From Pseudopyrenochaeta lycopersici (lineage: Eukaryota; Ascomycota; Dothideomycetes; Pleosporales; Pseudopyrenochaetaceae), in the NCBI GenBank assembly GCA_003313425.1, contig NHZP01000006.1, forward strand, positions 1,054,001 to 1,118,000: DNA of 64,000 nucleotides. The letters run 5' to 3'. Position 1 is the first letter of the stretch. Each line of letters opens with the position of its first letter. Below, piece by piece: positions 26,876 through 38,809 of this stretch. A program made the position numbers and the translations under genes. The notes under the pieces are model-generated. The model was not told the origin of the DNA and searched no databases. It saw nothing but the letters and a program-made list of their open reading frames with translations.

Positions 26876-27286
26876 CTAGAAGTATTTACCGGAAGTCATG
26901 CCAAGCATTCCCCATGCAGCGACCACACCCTGGTACGTCGCACGCATCCTTGCAGAGCCCGGTGCACCGTCCTTTGAGCACACAATACCATCGATGACTG
27001 CCATCCAGCCGATGCAGGAGAGAAGGGTATCCATCGCCTCAAAGTGTCCACCAAGGTAGATACCCCAGATGGCCAGACCAATCGTAGTGACGCGTGATCC
27101 TTCAATGCGGATAAGCGGCCAGGCGGCTTGTGAAGATGCGATTTTCTGAGAAAGGCCGTATGTGAGAATAGCTTGTTCAGGGCCATGAGTCCAGGACATC
27201 AAGCCGCCGACTGTCCAGATGCTGGCAAGCAAGAGAGGTGGAATGTGTCGTGGTGAGAAATGCTCGATCATGATTGCGATGGTCAA
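26876..27286 (-). CDS. DUF4267-family small membrane protein
   Basis: Single exon, up to 136 aa; MIEHFSPRHIPP a few residues in is an alternative start. Four hydrophobic segments are visible: LLLASIWTVGGLMSW, IGLAIWGIYLG, AMDTLLSCIGWMAVIDGIV and GVVAAWGMLGMTSG. The GLSQKIASSQAAWPLIRIEG segment matches the pattern recalled for DUF4267. Family function is unknown. The broken relative at 23851 lies on the other side of the efflux transporter in opposite orientation, so the pair is an inverted duplication spanning that gene. It shares strand with the transporter and P450, consistent with an accessory metabolic island. Confidence 0.8.
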   Translation of the reverse strand: MTIAIMIEHFSPRHIPPLLLASIWTVGGLMSWTHGPEQAILTYGLSQKIASSQAAWPLIRIEGSRVTTIGLAIWGIYLGGHFEAMDTLLSCIGWMAVIDGIVCSKDGAPGSARMRATYQGVVAAWGMLGMTSGKYF

Positions 27287-27956
27287 ACAAACGCGCTTGT
27301 CGTGACGGATGCAGGTTGTGTATGGTGATGGGTGGGTATTCAGAAGATTTATCTGTTGCCAACAAGAAGTTCGACGTCGCGGCTAGGAAGGTGACACAGA
27401 AGTGATTGTTCTGCGGCGGGGTTGCAAGGTTGCACAGAGAAAGGAGTCAACAGAAGTGATAAAGCACAGGATATTGGTTGTGGATTGACGAAGCCCCTTA
27501 CAAACCGGATCTGCTACACCAAGTGAATTTAAGCACAATGCGGCACGGGTGTAGGAGCTGCAGGCATGCGGGGTGTTCCGCGCCTAGGCCGGGTGTGGCT
27601 GAGCGCTACACCTCCATGACTTACAGTCTCAGCCATCCCGCACAACCCCGCAAACCTAAATATTCGGTTCCCGACAGGATCCCAGCTATTCTTGGCCGCA
27701 TGGTCCTGAGCCTTGGAGATCTTGCCCAATCTGACATTGTTCATCACTGTAATGATCATCCTAGGTCTCTATTGATGATCAGACCATGCGTACTGCAGGG
27801 GAACCTTTGAGCGGGAGGTGGTAAAGAACGGACAACATTGCGTGCTCAGACAATTTGAGATACGGGTTGGCACTGGTGAGATCTCACAAATTCTTCCTGA
27901 ATTCGATAGAAACGTTTTATTTGTCTGTGGACTACAAAAGAATGGTTGTATTCTAT
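27287..27956. promoter_or_regulatory. Upstream region of the DUF4267 gene
   Basis: About 670 bases between minus-strand neighbours, including P450 3' sequence. Open frames here look like chance. Confidence 0.4.
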
Positions 27957-29956
27957 TTATCCCTGACGCGCATTGACTGTAATTGGTAGATCCGATCGAG
28001 GAACATTACAAGTCCTCCAGCTGTATTTGCGCGGAGCACATTTATCCGAGATATCAACGTTGTACTTTGTGATGATCAATGCGAAGACTTGCTTGATGCC
28101 AGCGGCAGCAAAGAAACGTCCGGGACTATAGTTGTCGTTAGTTGTGATGACTATTTAGGAGATATAACCGGATCTTACCATGCCATACGCCCAGTTCCCC
28201 ACGTCTGCCATTTCGATACGTCTGTCAGCAGCGAAGCTTTCTCTGGCTCTGGGGACGAGAATCTTTGGTTCTCAAATGTCGCTAGTTGTTCGGGTAATAC
28301 GTGACGGAATCCGTGGAATTTTGTGGGTTCAGCCCAGTTTGCAGAGTCCTTAAGCATCGGTGCAAGCGGGGTTGCTAGCCATTCACCAGCCTCAACCTGG
28401 GTACCATCGGAGAGCGCGAAAGGCTTGAGTGCCTTACGTCTAGTGCTCACTATTCAGGTCTTTAGCATGTGCAGATTCTGGAAAGGATAGGGATAAGGCA
28501 TATACCATTGTCAAGAGGGTTCATTCTTGCTGATTCCTTTATGAAGCTGTCCAGAAGGGGCATACCGGTGCCAGTGGCCTCCCACCTTTCATATGCACCG
28601 CTTTCAAACTCTTCTCTGAGAGGCTGGAGATATTCTGAATGCACGCAGATATCGCGCACAGCAAATGTTGTGGCCATGGCCATGGTGTGGACGGCGCCGA
28701 ACCAGAGAGCCATGAGCTCATGTACAATGCGACCTGCTGACCAAGGGTCGGTCAATTCGCATTGAGATGGTTTTGAGTGCATGGTCTGCTCCATGATATA
28801 CTGAATGCAATCTTTCTGCATAAGGAAGGATCGTTAGTGTCGATGCGTAATGCTATACGAAGGCTTGTTCAGACGACATACGTGATCTGGGACATTTTCT
28901 CCACGCTGAGCCATCGCGTACTCGTCGATTCGCTTCTGAGCAACGGGTACCAATGCTTTGAACATGATGTGCTGGGAAGAGAAGTAGGACTCCAGAAATC
29001 TGACAACCAAACTGTAGTATGTAAGTTTGCATTCGTACACCATGAAGTTCTCGGACTCACGTTCCCACGAATCCTGGAAGGATGCGGGCGGCTTCTGCGA
29101 TGTAGACTGTCTTATCAATGAAATCTTCGGCAGCCCTCATGAACTCCTTATCGTTGGCTGTTATACGTAAGTAATTGGTGGAGTGAACTTGATAATAGGA
29201 TAACACACCTAGTTCTTCACCGAACATCGCAATAGCGTTCGTCTTTACGATACATTCACGGATAACTTTCGAGACATGTGGCTGCTTCTCAGAGCTATCA
29301 AAGAGACTCTCCATGATTGCAGAATTGGCTTCACGGGTTTTTGGCAGAATTGATGGAAGCTCTTTGCGCAAGAGAGTTCGCACAGTCTTGGGCAGTGGCG
29401 TACTATCAACGCCCCTCTTCTCAAACCAGCTGAAGTTATGCATAGAGTGTTCTGGGCGAAGCAACTAAGCACGTTCATCAATAGAAGCCCTTTAACCACG
29501 TTCGAAGGGTGCTTACCACTTTCGCCGCCGCTTGCAGCGACAAGACATCATTAGGAGCGCGGTCGATCTCATCAATCAACTTTGGGTTTGAGACAAGATT
29601 ATAACGGATGTCGGGGCTGTCGATGACATAAGTGTTGCCATGCGCCTGTTGTGTCATGAGCTGCGTGTACTTGACACTCCGTACACAGATGGCTTACTTG
29701 ATCATACCCTTCTTGAACCATTCTGGGAGCATCGATGATGAAGAACCACGCACTGAGGCGTTCTTTGATCAATCGAAAAGGATACGACAGACCTGATATC
29801 TACATGATGTCAATGAGTGCGAATTTCCACAGATTGTGCTTGACGCACAATGCCATTTTTTCGAAGGCCAGAGACGATCACGGAGAAGGAAAGCAATGAG
29901 CTACTCAAGACGAGAGTCAAGAGCAACTCTGGACTCCATTGCACGAGAGACAACAT
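27957..29956 (-). CDS. Cytochrome P450 monooxygenase of fungal specialised-metabolism type
   Basis: Nine exons (29956-29849, 29799-29698, 29645-29517, 29464-29209, 29157-29061, 29011-28882, 28815-28506, 28449-28179, 28125-27957) give 523 aa. Exon 1 encodes an N-terminal membrane anchor (LLLTLVLSSSLLSFSVIV). The I-helix reads LWFGAVHTMAMATTF, with His in place of the usual acidic residue before Thr. The K-helix is KESARMNP (ExxR). The haem loop is WGTGRMACPGRFFAA, with Trp replacing the usual Phe; the Cys codon is split by the last intron. All junctions preserve the frame. The substrate cannot be told. It lies upstream of DUF4267 and an efflux pump on the same strand. Confidence 0.92.
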
Positions 29957-30876
29957 GTCGAGAGTATGCGAAGCTGCGCTGCGTCAATGCTGTGGAGTTG
30001 ATTATGGCAAAATAACGACAAGGCAAATGTACAGTGACGACCTCATAAACTGTGAACTTCCAGGTCAGCAACTAAATACAAACTTGATTCTGGAGTGCAC
30101 CTGCCGTTCTGAAACAAGGACCCCAATTCCAGTAATGAGATAAGATACTACTTCGCCTCTCACGAGTGAATGCTACGCCACGCTAAAAACCATGATGCCC
30201 GACAGTGGTACAGACAACGGGTCTGAAGACAGCCTTGACGATTAAAGCGAAACAATGGAGGACTACCAGATTTGCACACGTAATGCTGAACCATTTCAGA
30301 CGACGAACAAATCAGAATGCCTGAAACCTCACAGTGCAAGATAACAATTAATTAGAGCTCAACAGGGGTTCAAGCTTCCGTGGACAGACGTAGTACAAGG
30401 CGCATTCGTAAGGTATGCAGATCGGTGCATAATACCTACTCAGAAAACAACCTTTGGTCCAGCGCGGCAAGCTTCGAGATGCTATTTGCGTGACCTGTCT
30501 GGCGGAGTTAGATGCTCCGCAACTCGACCGGTACTGTAAGTTCTTGTTGTTACACCCCAATCAAAACCAGATTGTTGAGCTTAATTATCGTCATATCTGA
30601 TTAGGTAGAATGGCCAAGTCCTGTCAGCCACTCTCCTCCAGCTGACATCCTTCGGAACCCGAAGCACTCACTCTGTCTGTTGACTACTTTAGACGATGCA
30701 GGACATGGCGTGTTGTGCCGATCATCCATCAGCAGCGCATACACACGACATTTTTATTCAAACATATCAACACGCAAGGCCATTGTAGCCCAGGGTCAGC
30801 ATTTGTGGTCCCCATGCTATTGCCTTATCTGCGCATTGCAACTTTTGTACTCGTATCGTAAATTTCGCATCAAGAT
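29957..30876. promoter_or_regulatory. Divergent promoter region, P450 and rhodopsin-like gene
   Basis: A 920-base spacer between head-to-head genes with no supported reading frame. Confidence 0.4.
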
Positions 30877-32232
30877 ATGGCCTCAGAACAAGTGCAGAAC
30901 ATGGATCTCACAAAGATCCCACTTGCGCCTAATCCGTCCGGTGCACCGCCCAACTTTGTGAACCCACCAACTCTGGTCGATGAAGCATTTGCAACTGGAG
31001 TCACCCTCATTGTACTCGTCGGATGCATTCTGACCTTTAGGATTGCAACAAACTTCAAGCTATCGAAACGAGTCGGCTTGGATGATTGTGAGCCTTTCCC
31101 TCGTTCTTTTGTCACGCACGTCGCACTAACTGACATCTCAATAGGTCTCTGCTTGTTCGCCTACGCGGGAGGAATTGCATACTGGATACTGAATCTCCTC
31201 AGTACGGGACCTGCGCCGTTCACTCTCCTACTTCACATTTTGACCGTGTTTAGATTCACACGATGGCCTCGCCAGACACACATGGGATGTCCCTATGTCC
31301 ACCTTCACCATCGCAGTCATGCAAAGACAAACTGCAATCATGTTCGTCGTGGCACCTACACTTTGGGCCTCCAAGGCAGCTATTCTAGCACTATACATGC
31401 TCATCTTCGGATCTGTTGTGTGGCTTCGTCGGACTTGCTGGGTGTCGATTGTCTTTATGGGTCTTTTCTACGGATTGAACATTGTCGCCGCCGGAGCATA
31501 TTGCGTCCCTAGAACCCATGAATCATGGGGAGGCGCGTCATTTGCCCGTTGTTCAGACTCAGCTTGGATCCATGTTGTCGTAGGCACTTTTTCAGTTATC
31601 GCAGACCTTGTCATTTTGGTCTTGCCCTTCCCCATTGTTGCCAAACTTCGCATCTCGACAAGCAAAAAGGTCTCTTTGGGTCTGGTATTCGGTACCGGTA
31701 TCATGTAAGATTTTGGATCAATCCCAGCTATCATCCTATGTGTACTAACATTCGTGGTTCAGCCTTGTCATCATGAGCGTGGTGTCACTTTGGCTACGCG
31801 TCATCATTTTCAAAGGACAAGATGCAACGTGGAATGCGACTCTGCTTGAGATCGTCAGGTAGGTCAACTTCGATAATATTTCACCTCTTGAATACGACTA
31901 ATCATAATGACAGCAACATCGAGATCTTCGGCACCATTGCAGTTAGCTGCGCACCTGCTATGTCAGCATTCTGGCTCAATATCTTCTCTAAGACGACTCT
32001 TTGGTCGAAACTACGATCTACCTCCGTCGTTTCGTTCATCTCAGACCGCATGTTGTCTTCAAAGAACAGCCAGGAGAACCCATCCTTTGTCACGACAACT
32101 TATCCGCCATCAACGCAACGGTCAAAATCTGAAGCTAGCTTGACTAAAGATTCAAAAGGCATCCTGAAAAAGGTGACCTACGAAGTCGATCAGAAATCTC
32201 TGACATCATCTGTATCTCAATCAAGAGTTTGA
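30877..32232 (+). CDS. Rhodopsin-like fungal integral membrane protein (SAT4/PTH11-related domain)
   Basis: Five exons (30877-31087, 31145-31201, 31254-31704, 31763-31858, 31914-32232) give 377 aa with about seven membrane helices. Family landmarks: the HTWDVP motif after exon 3 begins, TLWASKAAILALYMLIFG, CSDSAWIHVVVGTFSVIADLVILVLPFP, the KKVSLGLVFGTGI helix start, and NIEIFGTIAVSCAPAM. The C-terminal tail of about 90 residues is polar and Ser/Lys-rich, cytoplasmic. The protein resembles fungal Pth11-like receptors without an N-terminal CFEM domain. Such genes often sit beside P450s and transporters in metabolic clusters. The ligand is unknown. Confidence 0.88.
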
Positions 32233-33493
32233 AGCCAATGTTATTGGGGCTGTTGTAGCGATTTAGATGACTAGCCTTTTATCGACACCTTCTGTGCCGA
32301 AATAGAATCTGCCTTCTCCAAGTTATAACATGGACAACACCTCAGTCGTACCAAAAGTGCGACATGCCGCTCACTCAACTACGTCACGGTTGCGCACATA
32401 AAACGTCGACCGATGCGTTTTTGTGACAAGTATATGCGCATCGATGTGGGCCCAGCAGGGCAACGAGAACAACTGACCCGCAAGATTGGTTGGATGCGCT
32501 TAATGTCGTATTTGCGCGTCTCCCTTAGCCTCCGCAGGATCATGTATGATTAGAAGCACTCAATCGAAGCGATTAGAATGAGATATGAAAGAATGTGTAC
32601 AAAGTCAAAGCAGCTGATGAGTCTCCATCCGCGGGCTTACGAAGTATGCTTTCGTCTTCCGTCGAATCAAGATTTTGAAAATTCAACAGAAAAGTCGACA
32701 ACCTGAGAGGCCGATCCGAACTGACAATCAGAGGTCATCCACGTGATGCGAATCCCTACTGATCGAGATCTTCTGATTTGATGAGCGACCGAATGTATAA
32801 GCCCGTGGACGAAGGGTCTTCGAGGTCAGCGCTAGCCACTATCGCCTGCTCATTTTCAACGAGAAAGATGCAGCTGGATCGTTCACGCACGACCATCCAT
32901 TTGAAGACAAGCGCAGTATCTGAGAACGGCTATAATCAGACTATAGTTCTAGTACGAGCTCTGAAACCTGGCTAAGGGACTGGTGGGTGGCCCAGATCAT
33001 GGGCATCCGCCTTAACCAGAGTAGCTCAGGCTGATCCTCGCTACGCCGAGTGGGTATTATAACAGCTTAGTCAGAGATCAGTTCAGAACAGTCCTGGCTC
33101 AGGTTTGGAAACCGAACAAGATTTTGGTTGGGTTACTTTTGGGGTAAGTGTCTAATCGCTTGTCTGGACCCGCTCAAGGGTCTGCGGGCTCACCTAAGCC
33201 TGAAAACAGTCGATCACGCCATGTGTGTGACTAGGAAACCGTAACTTACACACAGACATTAATATATGTTTCCACGAGTGTTGTGGGCCTTAGTTACAGC
33301 AGGACACGCAGGAGGCACAGAAATAACCACGAATTATTCTCTGTCCATTGTATACTATCCTCTACAACTACAACATATGAAATCATCATGCCAATTGATA
33401 TTCCGCAATGCATGGACATAACTATATCTGTTACCATGCATCAGTAGCGCGATGACAGCAAGTAGAATAATGTTTCTATCCTGAGAGCTACTC
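32233..33493. other. Intergenic region, no supported gene
   Basis: About 1.26 kb between convergent genes (the rhodopsin-like gene and MSH4). Short open frames only; I see no repeat or RNA gene. It marks the right border of the accessory block. Confidence 0.4.
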
Positions 33494-36400
33494 CTAGCGC
33501 TCATTATCCGACACTGCTCGAAGAGTGGAAACCTCTGACGTGGCTCGAATTGAGGACTCAGATCCACCCAAAAGAATTTGCGAATCAATTGTTATGACTG
33601 AAGGCTGGCTAGCATATGTGCTCGGGCGCTCTTCATAGTACTCGCTCATTTCACTCATCTCAACATCTTCGCACTCGGCCTCTCGGCCAACTCTTGCTGC
33701 TTCGGCTTCGAGAGCAGTCATCCGATTGATGAACTCCCTCTGCAGCTCTTTGAGCCACGCGGTGAGAACCTCGCCATCCAAGACACCAGTTTGCGCTTGG
33801 ATAAGATGCTCTTTGAGATTGAGGATAAGTTTGCGACGCTTTTCTTTTAAAACAGTCTCTGATGTTTTCGTCTTTTGGAGCTTATGGTGCTCAAGCATCT
33901 GTGCAACAAACATCGCACGTTCTATGACTCCTGTTGGGAGCGGAACAATGCGAGCGAGCGCCAAACCATAGTGAGACTCTTTGACAACTCCTTGAGTTGC
34001 TTTATACAGCATGGTCATATGATTCGAGTTCTCCATCTGCAATATATGTCAGCTTCGCTCATGGAAGATGAGAGATGCTCACATCTACTGCCAGGTGCAG
34101 ATTCTGGACTCCGGCACGCTCACCCATGATAGCCGCAATGTCTTTGAAGTGAGTTGCAAACCAGACAAGCGCCTTCAATTATTAGCAGGGCAGAAAAATT
34201 AGGGCGAGCCTTACTCTGCTGGAGACTAGAGCTTCAGCAATGGCCAAAGCCATAGCCAAGCCATCTCGAGTGCTGGTACCTCGACCTAACTCATCTACTA
34301 TTACTCTGCTGTGTGATTAGCGTGAAGCCACTCAAAGATAGTTATTGAAAACGTACAAGCTCCGGTGATCAACATTGCGTAGGATAAATGCAATCTCTTT
34401 CATTTCCGCAGCGAATGTTGATACATTTGTGTCAATATTATCATCCATACCTAGCCTGGCGAAGAGTTGATGCAAGATTGGAAATGAGGCATACGTAGCT
34501 GGGACACTGAGTAGATTCAGTGCAGGTCAAACCGAGGAGGCTGAGAAGACATACTAGCAGCCGATCTGAGCCATGATGACCATCAATGCAACAGAGCGTA
34601 TGTATGTACTCTTTCCACTCATGTTGCATCCAGTGATGATCTGAAATCGGGTCTGCTGCGTGGCATACACATCATTTGGGACGAACTTAGTCTGCATGAT
34701 CTTCTCCTTGATCGGATGCCGTCCCGCCTCAATAGCCATGGTATCGGTAAGCTGTGGTTGAACTCCAGAAGATCAGCAATGACTATGTATAAGATGAGAC
34801 GTACTTCTCACTATAGTTGTTCACAGTGACGAGCTGTGCAAAAGAAGAAACCTGAAAGGAATGAGCACAGCTCATCATTAGGAGTTTAGAATTGCACTGG
34901 CCATATCAAGGAGGCCGATCGCTTCACAAATCTTGAACATAACCGACATATGGCTGCGAACCTCTTCGATGAGAAATTCCACTGCTTGATCACCTGAGAA
35001 TTGTTAGGTCCCTCAATCGTTATTGACCATATGAGCTCACTCATCAAGATCACTTCCTGGTGTGACAAATTGATCTGGGACATGTTAGTCCATTCTGGTA
35101 TAATTCCCCTGAACCTGCGTGCCTTTTGATTGCGCTTCATCAACTCAAGTGTCTGACATTCGATTTTATTTTTGCGACGAATGACATTGATGAAAATAGG
35201 CGGCAATGTTCGTCCCTCAAGCTCAGACATAGAGATTCTCATGTAGAATTGCCGGGCGGCCTCATACTTTAGGTCGAGTCGAAGTTCATATTCCTCTTCG
35301 CGAAATTAGCTCCACAGTTCAGTAGTGTGGCACAGGCATTACAGTACGACTGAGCTCAATACAATGCTGATATGCGTCCTCTGTTGCTTCCTTGTAAGTC
35401 GTTCGCGCAACATCGAGAAGGCCGTTGACGCCAGACTTCACAGCATAGGTGCGCTGGTTTCTCAGCTCAAGAGGTTGTCTAGCATAGGTCGTGTCTTCAT
35501 TGATAACACGATTGATGAGCTCTTGAATAGGTGCCACATTCTCAGGAGCACAAAACTAAACGAGAAGTCAGTCCGAAGAGCAAGAAGGCTTAAAAAAATA
35601 GCACCTCTCGGATATTATGTAGCATAGTAGATGTTGTTCCATTGAGAGCGTCGAAGACGGGCTTGACAGAAGCAACAAAGTGTTTCAACATAATGACTTG
35701 GTTGATGGCTTGTTCGGACGTTTGCAGAGTGTATTTGCTTGGTGTGACGATCAGCTGTTTTGGAATAAGTGGGGACTACTTTCGCTACGAGCATACTCCT
35801 TACTGCAGTCAGTATTTTGTCGGCATCAAGGAAATTCTTCAACGCTAAGGCTTGTCAGTTGAATGGGCGCAGAGCAGCCAAAGCCATATCACTGACCCGC
35901 TCGAGTTGCGAAGAATAGCTCTTCTTTCTTGGTCAGATCCTCAACCGCAGCATATCGCGTACGGAGGACATTAGGATCTGTGAGTGGCTGTAGAATATTG
36001 CTCCGGAGAAGGCGCGCTCCCATTGGTGTCAGAGTCTCATTCAAGAGCCCGAACAAGCAGTCTCTGGATTTCGGGTTTTGGAGATTCTGTACAAGTTCAA
36101 GAGAGTAGATAGTGGAAACATCAATCATCATAGATCCCTCCGAAGGTTCGTACCTCATCCGGAGTGAGTGGAAGGAGAAAACCATTCCCAGGCCCAAGTC
36201 AATATACTTAATGGCCTAGTGCTCTTAGTGGACAGTCATGGCCACGCAGAACTCTTTGCTCACCGCAGCTATGCAGCATACAGAGTAGTAGTTGCCTGTA
36301 ACGGATATCTTGATGTCATCGATGTCTTCTTTGAAGGCGAGAGATTGAATGTAATCATATCCTGCTGACTCTGCCCAGTAGCGGCGGTCGAGAAGGGTTA

Positions 36401-36821
36401 GTTTGCTACCAATGTCTTCAAGGTTCTCTTCAATAATAGAGAACAACTTCGACCTCGGGCTTGCGGCAGTTGAGACGATAAGGATTTCTGACGGACCAAA
36501 CACTTTCAACTTGTGAATTGTTCGGACGTAAGTCTGGCTATCACAAATTTGGCAAAGCACCGCCTCCGCTGTATCGAGGTTGACAAAGGCTAATCCCACT
36601 GTGGTTGAGATACCACGGGACTCGGTGAGAGCACAAACAACATGCTGAGATTCGATCCTAGCGATGGTAGATGCGCCAGTTCTAGGCCGGGCTGTGGATG
36701 GTCTGCCGGTGCCCCTGCGGGTTCCAGGTCGAGACGTGGGAGTGGTGTTGTAGTTCCCATATCCATACGACGTGGATGCAGACGTGCTGTAAGAGGTCAG
36801 AGGCCTGGGCCGCTGTGACAT
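33494..36821 (-). CDS. MSH4: Meiotic MutS homolog Msh4
   Basis: Partner of Msh5 in the MutS-gamma clamp that stabilises meiotic recombination intermediates and promotes crossovers. Fourteen exons give 898 aa: 36821-36264, 36215-35897, 35844-35804, 35754-35605, 35555-35348, 35295-35123, 35074-35041, 34993-34902, 34851-34801, 34751-34555, 34506-34357, 34305-34215, 34172-34083, 34036-33494. A disordered N-terminus replaces the mismatch-binding domain, as usual in Msh4. Core and clamp segments include [20 protein letters not shown] and [20 protein letters not shown]. The ATPase has Walker [10 protein letters not shown], Walker [13 protein letters not shown] and FATHF. Two introns appear to have GC donors (35122, 34901). 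The C-terminal acidic tail is longer than expected. Apparently intact. Confidence 0.93.
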
Positions 36822-37098
36822 GATGGTTAGTGCTGGGAGGTTAGTCCTTGATAATATGCCTGTCTAACATCTCTCAACCTTCAGAGAGTGCGATTACATA
36901 CATGAAAGCGTAGAGTGTGGGAAGGCGCGTTGAAGGTTTGAGAGAGTTGGTCACAGCACCACCCCTGCTAGCGCCGTTCTTATCGATACGGAAAGTTTTG
37001 GAACTTTTCGACAGCGGGGACTTTTTGGAGTAGAGCAGCACATTTTACTATATGCAAGCCTGATACCCAGAAGCTTTTCTAAAAGGGAAACTCTTAAC
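36822..37098. promoter_or_regulatory. Shared divergent promoter MSH4 / RSA4
   Basis: 277 bases between head-to-head genes, pairing a meiotic and a ribosome-assembly gene. No clear regulatory motif could be assigned. Confidence 0.4.
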
Positions 37099-38634
37099 AT
37101 GGCGACACAATATCCCCCACCATCGAAGCGCCAGAAGCGAGCGCAAGCGGAAATTGCGCGCGAGCAACAAGACATCGACAGCACCATCCCCGACGGCACT
37201 GTACGAGTGCGCTTCGTCGACCAAGCCACAGGCGAGAGTGGCAGCCTCCCAGTCCTCACAGTCCAATTATCACAGGCGACGACTAAGAACCTCGAGATCC
37301 TTCTCAACGAACTGAAAGACCAGGGCGACGACCAAATACCGTACCGCTTCTTCCCCGACGGAGCCACCGAGGCGCTTGCAGACAAAGATGATTTATACAA
37401 CGCGCTGGTCAAACCAGGGAAGGTTTCAGCAGAGAACGAAATTGTTCTACAATATGCGCCACAAGCTGTCTTCCGGGTGAAGGCTGTGTCACGATGCTCT
37501 GCGGCTATCTCCGGCCATGGCGATAATATTCTGGCAGTGAACTTTTCGCCAATAAGTTCCAGCAGAATGGCAAGTGGTAGCGGAGATAAAACAGTCAGGA
37601 TATGGGACTGCGACACTGGAACACCTGTACACACCATGAAGGGCCATTCGAGGTGGGTGTTAGCGGTGAGCTACTCTCCGGACGGCTCCTTGCTTGCGTC
37701 CGGAGGATACGACAACGAGGTTAGGATATGGGATCCGAACACAGGAAAGCAGATTGGAGGTTCTTTAAAAGGTCACACCAACTTCATTACATCGCTGTCG
37801 TGGGAGCCGTATCATCTACAGGAATCTGGTCGCCCAAGAGTAGCATCATCTTCGAAAGATGGCACGGTACGAGTATGGGACGCGATAGGGGGCAAGATTG
37901 ACTACGCCCTATCAGGGCACAAGGGCAGTGTGACTTGCGTGAAATGGGGCGGGACAGGACGCATATATACATCCTCACATGATAAGACCATCAAAGTATG
38001 GGAGGCTTCCACTGGGAGGCTTGTCAATACCTTATCAGGACACGCACATTGGGTCAATCATCTCGCTCTATCGACTGACTTCGTTTTGCGGACCTCCTAC
38101 CATGACCACACACGCAAGGTACCCGCGACTCCGGAAGAGAAACTCGCCAAGGCAAAGTCGCGCTTCGAGAAAGCTGCTACAACCAATGGCGAGGTTGTTG
38201 AGCGCTTGGCTACGGCATCCGAAGACTGCACCATTATCCTTTGGACGCCTCTGGCCAGCACAAAGCCAGTCACGAGAATGACCGGACACCAAAAGCAAAT
38301 CAATCAAGTTACGTTCTCACCAGATGGTGCACTTCTGGCGTCCGCAGCCTGGGATAACCACATCAAGCTATGGTCTGCTCGAGATGGAAAATTTCTTAAC
38401 ACACTGAGAGCACATGTTGGTCCAGTGTACATGACCTGCTTTTCCGCAGATAGCCGGTTACTTGCAAGTTGCAGTAAAGACACGACCCTGAAGGTCTGGG
38501 ACATGAGAACTGGAAAGCTGAAGGAAGATCTCCCTGGGCATAAAGACCAGGTTTTTGCATTAGACTGGAGCCCAGACGGCGGTCGAGTGGGAAGCGGAGG
38601 CGCAGACAAGCAGGTCAGGATATGGGCCAACTAG
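37099..38634 (+). CDS. RSA4: WD40 ribosome-assembly factor Rsa4/Nle1 (Notchless)
   Basis: Pre-60S factor pulled off by the Rea1/midasin ATPase in the nucleus. Intronless, 511 aa. The N-terminal NLE (ubiquitin-like) domain spans about residues 30-120 (VRVRFVDQATGESGSLPVLT). Eight WD repeats follow, with units ending in WD/WE, for example DKTVRIWDCDTG, DGTVRVWDA, DKTIKVWEA, DTTLKVWDMRTGK and DKQVRIWAN at the very end. An insertion rich in Lys/Ala (TPEEKLAKAKSRFEKAA) within the propeller matches Rsa4. It shares a 277-base promoter with MSH4 and ends 175 bases before the convergent hemerythrin gene. Confidence 0.96.
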   Translation: MATQYPPPSKRQKRAQAEIAREQQDIDSTIPDGTVRVRFVDQATGESGSLPVLTVQLSQATTKNLEILLNELKDQGDDQIPYRFFPDGATEALADKDDLYNALVKPGKVSAENEIVLQYAPQAVFRVKAVSRCSAAISGHGDNILAVNFSPISSSRMASGSGDKTVRIWDCDTGTPVHTMKGHSRWVLAVSYSPDGSLLASGGYDNEVRIWDPNTGKQIGGSLKGHTNFITSLSWEPYHLQESGRPRVASSSKDGTVRVWDAIGGKIDYALSGHKGSVTCVKWGGTGRIYTSSHDKTIKVWEASTGRLVNTLSGHAHWVNHLALSTDFVLRTSYHDHTRKVPATPEEKLAKAKSRFEKAATTNGEVVERLATASEDCTIILWTPLASTKPVTRMTGHQKQINQVTFSPDGALLASAAWDNHIKLWSARDGKFLNTLRAHVGPVYMTCFSADSRLLASCSKDTTLKVWDMRTGKLKEDLPGHKDQVFALDWSPDGGRVGSGGADKQVRIWAN

Positions 38635-38809
38635 ATGGCGACTATAAGGCATGGTGATTTTACAGATACCCAAACTCATATTTAGACATGTGAGGGCTTG
38701 AATACAATCTACATCATCCCAAAGCACACTAAAAATAGTGTACCTCTAGTTTTTGTTCGGCCCGTCAAGTGTGAGAAAGTTCATGACGGTCAAAACCTGT
38801 ACCCTTTGC

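Noticed and set aside
19514..33493. A complete biosynthetic gene cluster or a Starship-like giant element
   Set aside because: No backbone synthase and no tyrosine recombinase (DUF3435) captain were found; only tailoring, transport and relic sequences are visible.
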